Origin: Thalassococcus halodurans
GTDB lineage: Bacteria > Pseudomonadota > Alphaproteobacteria > Rhodobacterales > Rhodobacteraceae
Assembly (NCBI RefSeq): GCF_900108225.1
Contig: NZ_FNUZ01000002.1
Location: 498,501 to 562,500 of the forward strand
Direction of reading: 5' to 3'
DNA length: 64,000 nucleotides
The notes below the pieces were generated by a model that saw only the letters and a program-made list of their open reading frames with translations, searched no databases and had not been told where the DNA came from. The translations under genes were made by a program, and so were the position numbers. Positions within the stretch are counted from its first letter, which is position 1; each line of letters opens with the position of its first letter. This document shows, piece after piece, positions 35,723-46,807 of this stretch.

Positions 35723-37192
35723 TTAGAACCCCTGCCTTAGATCGACCCCCGTCAAGTACTGTAACTTGAGCCACGTGCGCACGTATTCCGCCTGATAGAA
35801 GGCGCGCCGTTCATTCACCTGCGCCAAACGAATTTCCCGTGCGGACACTGCAAGATCGATGCTTTCACCGGCCGCAACTCGACGACGTTCGGAATTCACA
35901 GCAGACGTGGCCTGACGTGCCGCAGTCGACGCTTGGGACATAGCTTTGGACAGTTCACCCAAGCGAGCATGGGCCGCTCGGATGTCTGTTTCAAGCTGTC
36001 GTTCGAGCGAATAGTACTCCAACGCTTTTTGCCGAAGTTTGATGGACGACGTAGATGTCGCATACCCTGTTCCACTGGCATTGAACAAAGGAATGCTAAG
36101 CTGCACGCCGACGACCTGATCTTGCGTTTTGGAGCCGCCGCCAAAGCGGCTCGCATCACGGGTTTCCTGTTCTAGGGTCGCATAGGCTTCCAATACAGGT
36201 GAGAAGTCAGCTGCAATTGCCTGCTTTCGTTCAATATCCGACCCTACAACGCTGAGCGCAGCAGACATCATTTTCGGATTCTCACGAAGCCCTTGCTCAA
36301 CGAGCGTCTCAACGTTCTGACGGCGTTCGGTACCAATGGCTCCGCTCGGTACATTGAAGTTCTCAACGTCACGAACAACAACACCGGTCAGCATCGAGAG
36401 TTGTCCAAGCGCCCCGGAATAACGTGCTGCCTCCAGGGCTTCTTCAGACGCAAGACTAGAACGTTCCGAACGTAGCGCATCGGGTTCGCCTATTTGGGCC
36501 AGACCAGTATCCGACAACACGTTTTGCGAAGATACCTGACGATCCAGTAGCCGCATACGTTCACGAAGCGCACGAGACCGTGCCTTGGACTGCGTTGCTG
36601 TTACGTAAGTATCCAGAACCTCATAGACTACATCCCGCACGGTTCCGACGTAGTCGATTTCGGCCTGGGAACGCGCATTGCTGGCGTAGGTTATCGCGAA
36701 AATTCGGCTGAGATCGAAGATCGGCTGTTCGATCCGCGCGGACAATACGGTTACGGGATACTGAGCCTGACCTTCTTGGAAGACCACGTTGTCTGTTTCA
36801 ATAACCTGTTGGTCCACCTGATCTTGGGTGTAGGACAGGGACACTTGTGGCAAATAACCAAAAATCGCATTCAGACGCTCTGCATCAGCCAGCGAAATCC
36901 CGTCAGCAGCGGAGCCGATCCTCGAATTCCGCTCGAGCGCAGCATTGATCAGGGAAGCGGCTGAAGACGCACCATTGGGTGTCGACATTTCACCAAAGGC
37001 AGCTTCGCGTTGATCCGCCGTTTTGCCTCGATCCAGTGCCTTAGCGAGGCGCTGATCAGCTTTCGCCGATTTCTCGGCGCCCAAGCCTTCTGAAAGAAGC
37101 GCGGCCAGCCTTTCTGGTTCTGCTTCTTTTGAACACGCCGACAACAACGCCGAACACAAAACCGCACAGACCGCTTTGCTGGTGAAATTCAT
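35723..37192 (-). CDS. TolC-family outer-membrane lipoprotein
   Basis: A 489-residue outer-membrane efflux protein. The N-terminus MNFTSKAVCAVLCSALLSAC is a lipoprotein signal with lipobox LLSAC, so Cys20 should be lipidated. Two structural repeats of long helices follow (about 95-300 and 310-489), with the usual FDLSRIFAITYASNARSQAE and SIPLFNASGTGYA segments. The ATG at 37192 is chosen because GAGGGG lies just upstream and the lipobox starts there; the frame is open to 37258. It is the first gene of the operon leading to the giant protein. The 242 bp upstream are AT-rich and should hold its promoter, but I could not place one confidently. Confidence 0.88.
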   Translation of the reverse strand: MNFTSKAVCAVLCSALLSACSKEAEPERLAALLSEGLGAEKSAKADQRLAKALDRGKTADQREAAFGEMSTPNGASSAASLINAALERNSRIGSAADGISLADAERLNAIFGYLPQVSLSYTQDQVDQQVIETDNVVFQEGQAQYPVTVLSARIEQPIFDLSRIFAITYASNARSQAEIDYVGTVRDVVYEVLDTYVTATQSKARSRALRERMRLLDRQVSSQNVLSDTGLAQIGEPDALRSERSSLASEEALEAARYSGALGQLSMLTGVVVRDVENFNVPSGAIGTERRQNVETLVEQGLRENPKMMSAALSVVGSDIERKQAIAADFSPVLEAYATLEQETRDASRFGGGSKTQDQVVGVQLSIPLFNASGTGYATSTSSIKLRQKALEYYSLERQLETDIRAAHARLGELSKAMSQASTAARQATSAVNSERRRVAAGESIDLAVSAREIRLAQVNERRAFYQAEYVRTWLKLQYLTGVDLRQGF

Positions 37193-37434
37193 AACCCCTC
37201 GCCATCCCCCGATTGGCATATTTTGATGCAAGCTTAACGAAGCGCACACTATATGCAATTTTATATCTCAATTTTCTGATCTTTTTTTATAAGATTTCGG
37301 AAATCAAGCGTTTAAAATCGTCTAGCAAGCATTCGGAAGATCGGATGTGCGAAAAGTCACATACGAGATAAATAAAAAGAAAAAACAGTGTGTTCCGGGT
37401 GTGATTTTACAACGTTACCTCAGAGAACGAACGA

Positions 37435-37878
37435 TCACTGAGGCAACTGCGCAAGAAAGTCCAAAGCAGGGTCAACGCCGCCACTGACCCAAACCATAAA
37501 GGCCACGGCGAGCTTTACTTGTTCGTCCGTCAGGGATTCGTTTCCGCCGCGCGCTGGCATTTCCATGTATTTGGGGCCGACAAATCCGTTTAAGGCGTGA
37601 TCGACTAGAACATCCATGCCTTGATCTATCCGCGCATTCCAAGCCTTGGTCGAGGTGATTTTGGGCGCGCCGGTGTATTTGTTTCCGCCGTGACAGTTCT
37701 GACATGTCCCGCCCCAAACATCCCGACCCTTTGCGAGCAAGGGATCGTCGGGTACAGGCAACTGCTCCACCTTGACCAGCCCATCCAAGCCGTCCGGCGA
37801 CGCAACGCCTGTTTCGGCGGATGCCAAGGCACCGCCGAAACACGTTACGCACAAGAAGGCGTAAATCGATAAACGCAT
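37435..37878 (-). CDS. Monoheme c-type cytochrome
   Basis: A periplasmic cytochrome c of 147 residues. A signal peptide (about 1-20) is followed by one heme site CQNCH at 59-63. A likely axial Met lies in KYMEMPARGG (about 105-112). The fold order (heme helix, FVGPKYMEMPARGG, LTDEQVKLAVAFMVWVSGG) is the class I small cytochrome c type. It is the last gene of a minus-strand electron-transfer cluster and follows the Tll0287-like gene by 2 bp. Confidence 0.9.
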   Translation of the reverse strand: MRLSIYAFLCVTCFGGALASAETGVASPDGLDGLVKVEQLPVPDDPLLAKGRDVWGGTCQNCHGGNKYTGAPKITSTKAWNARIDQGMDVLVDHALNGFVGPKYMEMPARGGNESLTDEQVKLAVAFMVWVSGGVDPALDFLAQLPQ

Positions 37879-37880
37879 AA

Positions 37881-38456
37881 TCAGTCCATCGGAATGCGGA
37901 TCACGACACCGCCCATGACATCACCGCCTTCAAAGTCGGTGCGGGGGCTGTCTTTGTGTTCGTTGTGGCACTTCGAGCAAGCCTCGGCCACGGCGATATC
38001 CGGATAAACAGCTGTGAAGTATTCCTGACCGCCCAGTTCTTCGGTGCCATAGAAGTTTTCGCCGATGTTCTCTGCGATGTACTCAAGACCTTCGATTTCC
38101 AGAGGTGTCGTGGGCGCGTTCTGTTTGTTGATCGGCCACAGCGACAGAAGCGAATAGGAAAACGCATCTGTTTCTTCCGCCACCATTTCAGAGCCGAAGC
38201 GGAACATCTGTGCCGGCAGAACCAGCGCTTTATCGTCTTCAAAGTGCTCGGATGCTGTGATGACTTTTTCCTGCACCGCGAGACGGTTCACGATCATACG
38301 GGTATAGACCGTACGGTCCGAGCTCATCACCAGATGCAGAAGGTCGGATACCGTTTGATAGTCCAGACCTTCTTCTGCGGTTGCCGGTTGCGTTGCGCCC
38401 AAAGCCAGCGCACCGCCCAGAACTGCGGCTTTCAATTTTCCGAATTTAGAATACAT
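37881..38456 (-). CDS. Tll0287-like (DUF3365) heme-binding periplasmic protein
   Basis: A 191-residue secreted protein (signal AAVLGGALALGATQPATA). A helical PAS-like Tll0287 region (about 35-190) carries one c-heme motif CSKCH at 160-164 near the C-terminus. Typical family features are PAQMFRFGSEMV and SLWPINKQNAPTTPLE. Members are heme-containing redox or gas sensors or electron carriers. It lies between the multiheme cytochrome and the monoheme cytochrome. Confidence 0.85.
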   Translation of the reverse strand: MYSKFGKLKAAVLGGALALGATQPATAEEGLDYQTVSDLLHLVMSSDRTVYTRMIVNRLAVQEKVITASEHFEDDKALVLPAQMFRFGSEMVAEETDAFSYSLLSLWPINKQNAPTTPLEIEGLEYIAENIGENFYGTEELGGQEYFTAVYPDIAVAEACSKCHNEHKDSPRTDFEGGDVMGGVVIRIPMD

Positions 38457-38501
38457 AATGGTCTCCTGTGACCTGTTGGTTGCAGTGATGTGGACAGCCG
38501 G

Positions 38502-40001
38502 TCATTGATTGGCGTCGGTCGCCGGCTGTTCCACACGTTTCAACGCCCAATCGATGCTTTCGATGTGGCGCATGGGTTGACCCGAGAAATTGTTGGCAAT
38601 CAGTGCAGGATCGGCCAAAGCGTCGATCGCAAAGCCCAGGCCATGGCAGGACATGCAAGTCGCGCGGATCATTTTCTCGTTCGGGCGTAGGGTGTCGTTC
38701 TGATTGTGGTTCGTCAGAACCTTGCCGCCTTTTTCCGTCTGCGGCATGTGGCAGGTCGCGCATGTCACACCTGAACCAGCCGGACCATCGCCAGCCAGCT
38801 CAGCAGACCACAGCGCGAAATGCGGACTGCTTTTGTAAGACAGGCTATGATCGTCGTTGTGGCACGTCAGGCAGGCTTCGACGGCGGTGAAGTTCACGTT
38901 CTCAGAGTGCGGGTTGTGGCAGCTGGTACATGTCACATCTTGTCCCATCGCCTCCGGATGAAGGGAAACACGCGCCTCGGACGTCGACATCATCGCGGGT
39001 GGCGCAGGATCGTCCAGATAGGTTTCGATGGCCGAGACCAGCGTTTCTGGCGGGTTCTTGATCCCGATGGCTTTCAGGGCAGATTTGGCCTTGCGCGGTT
39101 TTGCGATCTCGGGGTGGCGGCGCATCCCGTGACGACCGAGCGCAAAGGTCTGCGACGCGGCGCGATGGCAATCTATGCAGACGGCTTCTGTTGGTGCGGC
39201 GATCCACTGTTCGTCGATTTGCTCGGCCGTCTCGGCCTCGGCGGCATGGCAACTTGCACAGCCGACTTCGTTTGCAGCGTGCACCGTTGCGGCCCAATCG
39301 TGTTCAATATCCGCATCCCGTGCGCTTTCGATCGCGTCAAGCGAGGCAAGGTACATCGAAATCTCATCCTCGCCACTGCGCGGACGGTCTCGTGCCAACG
39401 CGGCTGCTGCGACCTTGGGTTCAGGATGAAGCCAGTCTTCATTGCCGTGCTTCACGAGGAAATCTTCATAAAGCGCACGATTGTCGTGGAAATTATGGCA
39501 GCCCGCAGATGCGCAAGTCTCATACCCTAGATCCGCATGGCTTTCGCGGTTCTTGCGCACATCTTGTTCGCCTTCGGAATGGCAGGCCACACAGAAATCA
39601 CCAGCCAACGTGACCATGCCCGGCAAGGTGTCTTCGGGTTGGTGCTCAAGGTGGCAGGAGGTACAGAACCGCGCATCGATCTTTTCCCAATACGCCGCCA
39701 TCCGCGGATTTTTGAACTTCTTAATCGGATGACTGTCGTTGGCGTCCTTCAACTCGTCCTTATGGCAGGTGACGCAGGTCTTGTTCAGATCCTTGGTAAT
39801 CTTCGAAACATCTGAGAAATCAGGCGATGTGTGGCAAGTTTCACAGGCCACTTCGAACTGATGGTGAACACCTGTCGTTTCCCCCGGAAGAAACGCCGTC
39901 CGATCCCCGGAAACATAAAGCGCCCGCGCGCCAATCGCGGCCACGAACAACGTCAGGAATGCCCACAAGGCCCAGAAAAGATATGTGCGGTTCAGTTTCA
40001 T
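38502..40001 (-). CDS. Membrane-anchored multiheme cytochrome c (eleven heme motifs)
   Basis: A 499-residue protein with an N-terminal anchor (LFWALWAFLTLFVAAIGARA, about 7-27) and a periplasmic part. I count ten CXXCH motifs (CETCH, CVTCH, CTSCH, CVACH, CASCH, CIDCH, CTSCH, CLTCH, CATCH, CMSCH) and one CASAGCH (CX4CH). The spread and many extra His residues point to bis-His hemes as in cytochrome c3/octaheme-type carriers; no catalytic signature of nitrite or hydroxylamine enzymes was recognised. It follows the membrane oxidoreductase by 3 bp and would be its immediate electron acceptor. The terminal substrate is unknown. Confidence 0.9.
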   Translation of the reverse strand: MKLNRTYLFWALWAFLTLFVAAIGARALYVSGDRTAFLPGETTGVHHQFEVACETCHTSPDFSDVSKITKDLNKTCVTCHKDELKDANDSHPIKKFKNPRMAAYWEKIDARFCTSCHLEHQPEDTLPGMVTLAGDFCVACHSEGEQDVRKNRESHADLGYETCASAGCHNFHDNRALYEDFLVKHGNEDWLHPEPKVAAAALARDRPRSGEDEISMYLASLDAIESARDADIEHDWAATVHAANEVGCASCHAAEAETAEQIDEQWIAAPTEAVCIDCHRAASQTFALGRHGMRRHPEIAKPRKAKSALKAIGIKNPPETLVSAIETYLDDPAPPAMMSTSEARVSLHPEAMGQDVTCTSCHNPHSENVNFTAVEACLTCHNDDHSLSYKSSPHFALWSAELAGDGPAGSGVTCATCHMPQTEKGGKVLTNHNQNDTLRPNEKMIRATCMSCHGLGFAIDALADPALIANNFSGQPMRHIESIDWALKRVEQPATDANQ

Positions 40002-40004
40002 AAA

Positions 40005-41993
40005 TCAGTACGCGTAGATCACAAGGACATGCAGAAGGATCAGGACGGGCAACGGCCAGATCGCAAGGATATGACCCCAAGTCGGTAGACGCCGTACAGG
40101 TTTGCGCGCCGTGCCGATACGCTTGGCGCGCAGCGCATGATCGCCACCGGTCGCGAGCCCTGCGGCCGCCCCCAGTATCAGCGTCAGGATAAAGGTGATC
40201 CCCAACAAGAAGTTCAGGTTGGACCCAAGCCGGAAACCGGTATGCGCAAAGAAGCCGGCGACCGCCAAAAGGCCAATTCCCAGATGCACCAACCGCCAGC
40301 CGTCGTACCCACCGAAACGGTCGAAAAACCGGATACGTTTCCGCAACCCGATCAGCATCGCGGCCAGCATCACACCAAGAAGGATGAACCCGCTCCATTG
40401 TTTGACGATGTTGTCCCGCCAAAGCCATGTGCGCAGGCTGTCTGCATCATAGCTGGCAGGCAACGGCACGGCGCCGATCAGGATCGGGATCAAAGCCATC
40501 AGAACGGCCACAGCGGAAATCGCAATCAACGGTTTGGAAAAGCTGACCGGTTTGGGTGGCGCACCGGCATCGATCAACTCGGCCAGAACAGGCCGACAGG
40601 TGCCGCACACGGTCCCTGCCCCTGTTTGCACGCCAATCTCGTCCTCGCTGCCTGCGCCATTTGAAATCGCCGCTCGGATTTGCCCGCAGCTCACCCCTGT
40701 GCAGTTACAAATCGTAGCACTATCCGGCAGATCAGATGCCTCGGGCTCGAGCGCTGACCAGAACGAACCTTCTTTATAAAACCGGAAGTTCATCCACGGA
40801 TAAACAACCGCGCCGCTTTGAACAGCATCCTGAACACGGCTGACCTGATCCCAAGCGCCAATGGCAATGGCACCGACCAGTTTACCGCGTTCGATGAAAA
40901 TCCGGCGATAGCTGTCGCCATCCCGCCAGACATGGCTTTTCACGTTCGGACGGGTTTCAAGCTGTTCCACATCGCCCGCAGAAAACACATCCGCGCCGAT
41001 GACTTTCAGCTTTGTCGCCCCGATGTGCCCATGGAATTCTGCGGCCTCGCCATCAATCGTTTTCGCGGCAACTTCGGCCTGCGCATACCCCGGCCCGACA
41101 AGGCCGTACATCCGGCCATCATGTTGCGCGCATTCACCGACGGCATAGATATCCTCGTCCGAGGTTTGCATCTGATCGTTGACGCGAATGCCACGGTTAA
41201 AGGCCAGACCGGAATTTTGCGCCAGGCCCACGTTTGCGCGGACACCAGTGCAGATCACGACTGTATCGCATTCGATCCGCGTTCCATCCCCAAGACTGAC
41301 GGCGGAAACACGGGTTTCGCCTTCGATCTCGGACACAGGCACACCGGTTTTCACCGCGACGCCGATTTTCTGAATGCGTTTTTTCAGAAGCTCGCCTGCC
41401 TCGACATCCAACTGACGGGGCATCAGGCGGCCTTCGTGTTCGATGACCGTCACATTGCACTGGCGTTTTTGCAATCCACGCGCGGCCTCTAGCCCCAACA
41501 GGCCACCGCCGATAATCACGACATTCCGCGCAGAAAATGACCGCGCCAAAAGCGCAGAGGCATCGTCGGCGGTTCTAAAGGTGAAAACGCCTGGCAAATC
41601 CTTGCCCTGAATGCCCGGAACAAAGGCCGAAGAACCGGTCGCCAGAACAAGCTTGTCATAGGGCCAGCTTGATCCATCCCCTGTCACGACCTCTTTCTTG
41701 TCGCGATCAATCCGCATCACGCGCATGCCGGTCAACACCGCCAATGAGCCGTCCACATCCGAAATGTCGTCCAGCTCAATTTCGCCGAACTGGACATCCC
41801 CGCCCAATAAGGGCGTCAAACGGACACGGTTATAAGGTTTGTGCGCTTCATCGCTAAGCAAAGTTACGGAATGCCCTGACTTCGCTAGCAATTGTCCGGT
41901 TCTTACACCAACGGGCCCACCGCCGACGACAATGATGCGTTCCTTGCCGGTGTCCGGTTCGATGTAGGTTGCGTGGTTCTCAGCTGCCTGCAT
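40005..41993 (-). CDS. NirB-like FAD/[2Fe-2S] oxidoreductase fused to a di-heme-b membrane domain
   Basis: A 662-residue chimera. Residues about 18-420 are a pyridine-nucleotide-disulphide/NirB-type FAD-NAD(P)H module (GGGPVGVRTG for FAD, GGGLLGLEAARG for NAD(P)H, VGECAQHDGRMYGLVGPG). A BFD-like [2Fe-2S] domain follows (CNCTGVSCGQ and CGTC). The NirB siroheme domain is absent. Instead, five membrane helices follow (about 485-662). Two of them each carry H-X13-H (HLG...FAH and HIL...LLH), the spacing of bis-His b-hemes in ferric-reductase and NOX-type proteins. It should pass electrons from cytoplasmic NAD(P)H across the membrane to the multiheme cytochrome encoded next. The frame starts with ATG at 41993. 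Confidence 0.87.
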   Translation of the reverse strand: MQAAENHATYIEPDTGKERIIVVGGGPVGVRTGQLLAKSGHSVTLLSDEAHKPYNRVRLTPLLGGDVQFGEIELDDISDVDGSLAVLTGMRVMRIDRDKKEVVTGDGSSWPYDKLVLATGSSAFVPGIQGKDLPGVFTFRTADDASALLARSFSARNVVIIGGGLLGLEAARGLQKRQCNVTVIEHEGRLMPRQLDVEAGELLKKRIQKIGVAVKTGVPVSEIEGETRVSAVSLGDGTRIECDTVVICTGVRANVGLAQNSGLAFNRGIRVNDQMQTSDEDIYAVGECAQHDGRMYGLVGPGYAQAEVAAKTIDGEAAEFHGHIGATKLKVIGADVFSAGDVEQLETRPNVKSHVWRDGDSYRRIFIERGKLVGAIAIGAWDQVSRVQDAVQSGAVVYPWMNFRFYKEGSFWSALEPEASDLPDSATICNCTGVSCGQIRAAISNGAGSEDEIGVQTGAGTVCGTCRPVLAELIDAGAPPKPVSFSKPLIAISAVAVLMALIPILIGAVPLPASYDADSLRTWLWRDNIVKQWSGFILLGVMLAAMLIGLRKRIRFFDRFGGYDGWRLVHLGIGLLAVAGFFAHTGFRLGSNLNFLLGITFILTLILGAAAGLATGGDHALRAKRIGTARKPVRRLPTWGHILAIWPLPVLILLHVLVIYAY

Positions 41994-42327
41994 ATCTCAT
42001 ACTCAAAGCAAAAAATCCCCATGGCAGAAGCCATAAGAAAGGAGCGTCTTTGCTCTGATGTACTTGGCGCTGTCATGAACGCCGGATGCAGACACCGTTG
42101 CCCGCACGATCATGGAAGTACGGGATCCGTTTTGATGTCAAAATTAATGCTGCACCTGCACTGAATATTTCCAGAAATGCGACACATATCCTCGCAGGTG
42201 CCTATAAATACGTCAGTTTATGAGCGGCAGTTCCGCTTCTGCAGGTGCAAAATTTTTCTTAATTCTGACGAAAAACAAAAAACGCGCCCCCGAAGGGACG
42301 CGTTATAACCGGGGACTTATTCGGGAT
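41994..42327. other. Intergenic stretch between cytochrome cluster and katG
   Basis: No gene seen. It holds the katG terminator at the right end, a perfect inverted repeat TTTTGA-TG-TCAAAA at 42130-42143 (not an FNR site), and three copies of GCAGGTGC: 42152-42159 on the minus strand, 42194-42201 and 42241-42248 on the plus strand. The promoter of the minus-strand oxidoreductase operon should lie here. Confidence 0.5.
42271..42304 (-). terminator. katG rho-independent terminator
   Basis: The stem AACGCG-C-CCC / GGG-A-CGCGTT (42281-42304) has a CGAA loop. Read on the minus strand it is followed by TTTTTTGTTTTT (42280-42271), 23 bases after the katG stop. Confidence 0.85.
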
Positions 42328-44649
<2,322 letters not shown>

Positions 44650-44714
44650 TTACGTATCAAAGCGCTCCAATTAACAAAAGTTGTATTTTCTGATTGACGC
44701 GATAAGTTTGCCTG

Positions 44715-45611
44715 ATGAAAGATGTGACCGTTAAACAGCTTAGATACTTCGAGGCTTTGATCGAACACGGTCACTTTGGTCGTGCCGCAGATGTCTGCGC
44801 GATCTCGCAGCCTGCGCTTTCCATGCAGATCAAGGAATTAGAGGAAACACTGGGCGCGCCGCTGTTCGAACGATCTGCCCGCCAGGTGCGTTTGACCCAC
44901 TTCGGTGCAGCTGTGGCGGAACGCGCACGCGCCGTTCTCAGGTCTGTAGAAGAGCTTCAGGATCTTGCGCGGGTTTCCGCCTCGTCGGATTTGTCCGGTA
45001 GGATGCGGATCGGCGTGATCCCGACCATTGCGCCCTACCTTATTCCAAAGATTATCGGCAGGCTGACATTTGAACACGAAAATCTGGATGTTCGCATTCG
45101 GGAAACCCAAACCCAAAAGCTGGTTCAGGAGCTGACACAAGGCAAGCTGGACATGGCGATTGTGGCCCTGCCAGTGTCGGAACCGTCGCTGAATGAATTG
45201 CCGTTGTTCGAAGAGGATTTTGTGCTTGTCCGCCACAACAGCGATGCTGACAAACCTGTGCCCAGTGCCGAGAACCTGAACAAGATGCGGCTTTTGCTTT
45301 TGGAGGAAGGCCACTGCTTCCGCGATCAGGCGCTGTCGTTCTGCAAACTACAATCTACCCTACCCCGTGAACTACTGGACGGCAGTTCCCTGACCACCTT
45401 GGTACAGATGGTCGGCGCGGGTATGGGCGTCACCTTGATCCCGGAAATGGCAGTCCCGATTGAAACAAGATCGGCACCGGTCACGGTTCAACACTTTGCC
45501 GATCCAGTTCCAAAGCGGACCATTGGCATGGTCTGGCGTAAATCCAGTCCCTTGGCCAAACAGATGGAACAGATCGCAGACGTTGTGAAACGTGCAGCCG
45601 CAGTTGCCTGA
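44715..45611 (+). CDS. oxyR: LysR-family peroxide sensor OxyR
   Basis: A 298-residue LysR-type regulator. The N-terminal helix-turn-helix is FGRAADVCAISQPALSMQIK (about 21-40). The effector domain contains the redox pair Cys201 and Cys210 in EEGHCFRDQALSFC, the CX8C spacing of OxyR. It diverges from katG with 161 bp between starts, the classical OxyR-KatG layout. I looked for the four ATAG-type contacts between the genes and could not place them convincingly. It ends 2 bp from the convergent kynureninase gene. Confidence 0.93.
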   Translation: MKDVTVKQLRYFEALIEHGHFGRAADVCAISQPALSMQIKELEETLGAPLFERSARQVRLTHFGAAVAERARAVLRSVEELQDLARVSASSDLSGRMRIGVIPTIAPYLIPKIIGRLTFEHENLDVRIRETQTQKLVQELTQGKLDMAIVALPVSEPSLNELPLFEEDFVLVRHNSDADKPVPSAENLNKMRLLLLEEGHCFRDQALSFCKLQSTLPRELLDGSSLTTLVQMVGAGMGVTLIPEMAVPIETRSAPVTVQHFADPVPKRTIGMVWRKSSPLAKQMEQIADVVKRAAAVA

Positions 45612-45613
45612 GT

Positions 45614-46807
45614 TCAGGTCACTTTGGCCCGTGTCATAAACTTGGGATCATTCCAGGCATCCGTGTCCATGATTTCGCCCAGGATTTGTGCTGCTTTCCG
45701 CACATCATCCAAATCCAGATAAAGGGGCGTGAACCCGAAGCGCATGATGTTTGGTTCGCGGAAATCCCCGATCACACCTCGGGCAATCAGCGCTTGAATA
45801 GCGGCATAGCCGTTTTCAAACTTGAAAGAAACTTGCGACCCGCGAAGTGCAGGGTCACGCGGAGAGGCAAGCTCAAGATCAGGACAGCGTTTTTCAACCT
45901 CTTCGATAAAGCACTCGGACAAAGCGACCGATGCCTTTCGAAGGTCAGCCATATCCACCTCGTCCCAAACATCCAAAGCCGCATCCAGAATGGCCAGCTG
46001 GACAATCGGCGGTGTGCCCACCCTCATACGCTCGGTCCCGAAAGCCGGGCGATAGTCATGCTCCATCGCGAAAGGCGCGGCATGGCCCAACCATCCGGAC
46101 AAAGCGGGTTGGATGTCTGCTACGATATCAGGCCGCACATAGATAAAAGCAGGCGCGCCCGGCCCGCCGTTCAAATATTTATAGCTGCACCCGACGGCGA
46201 ACTCCGCTTGGCTGGCGGCCAAATCCACGGGCACTGCGCCCGCGCTGTGGGCAAGATCCCACAACATCACAGCCCCCGCGCTTTGCACAGCTTCGGTCAC
46301 GGCCTTCATGTCGTACATCTGGCCGCTACGGTAATCGACATGGGTCAGCATGACGACGGCAGTGTCATCGTCAATCGCATCAAGCATTTCCGAATGTGTC
46401 ACCGTTTTAAGCCGGTAACCCTGCCCGATCGTGTCGATCAAACCCTGCGCCATGTACAAATCCGACGGAAAGTTACCACTGTCAGACAGAATGGTTTTCC
46501 GGTCAGGGCGCATTTTCAACGCGGCTGCCAACGCCTGATAGACCTTGATCGACAAAGTATCGCCCGTCGCAACGCTGCCTTCTGGTGCGCCTATCAATCG
46601 GGCGATCCGGTTTCCGACCACACGCGGCAAATCCATCCACCCTGCACTGTTCCACGCACGGATCAGGTGTTGGCCCCATTCCTGATTGATCGTTTGCAAA
46701 GCCCGATCACTGGCCGCTTTTGGCAGAACACCAAGGGAATTGCCGTCCAGATAGATGATGTCTTCGGGCAAAACGAACAAATCTTTGCGCGGTAGAATCG
46801 TTGTCAC
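45614..46807 (-). CDS. kynU: Kynureninase
   Basis: A 397-residue PLP enzyme that cleaves L-kynurenine to anthranilate and alanine in tryptophan degradation. PLP-binding Lys210 lies in GCSYKYLNGGPGAP, with Asp184 in MLWDLAHSAG. Other family segments are YLDGNSLGVLPK and IRAWNSAGWMDLP. The start is GTG at 46807, with AAAAGGGG about 6 bases upstream. No kynA or kynB is in the window; the gene stands alone, convergent with oxyR. Confidence 0.95.
   Translation of the reverse strand: MTTILPRKDLFVLPEDIIYLDGNSLGVLPKAASDRALQTINQEWGQHLIRAWNSAGWMDLPRVVGNRIARLIGAPEGSVATGDTLSIKVYQALAAALKMRPDRKTILSDSGNFPSDLYMAQGLIDTIGQGYRLKTVTHSEMLDAIDDDTAVVMLTHVDYRSGQMYDMKAVTEAVQSAGAVMLWDLAHSAGAVPVDLAASQAEFAVGCSYKYLNGGPGAPAFIYVRPDIVADIQPALSGWLGHAAPFAMEHDYRPAFGTERMRVGTPPIVQLAILDAALDVWDEVDMADLRKASVALSECFIEEVEKRCPDLELASPRDPALRGSQVSFKFENGYAAIQALIARGVIGDFREPNIMRFGFTPLYLDLDDVRKAAQILGEIMDTDAWNDPKFMTRAKVT

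Noticed and set aside
17639-37192. Calling the operon a standard type I secretion system
   Set aside because: No ABC ATPase Walker motifs occur in any of the seven genes, and the substrate carries an N-terminal LEPR motif.
42130-42143. TTTTGATGTCAAAA as an FNR/FnrL site for the cytochrome cluster
   Set aside because: The FNR pattern TTGAT-N4-ATCAA is not met; only a general inverted repeat is present.
45686-46795. Plus-strand frame opposite kynureninase
   Set aside because: Antisense shadow of a conserved PLP enzyme.
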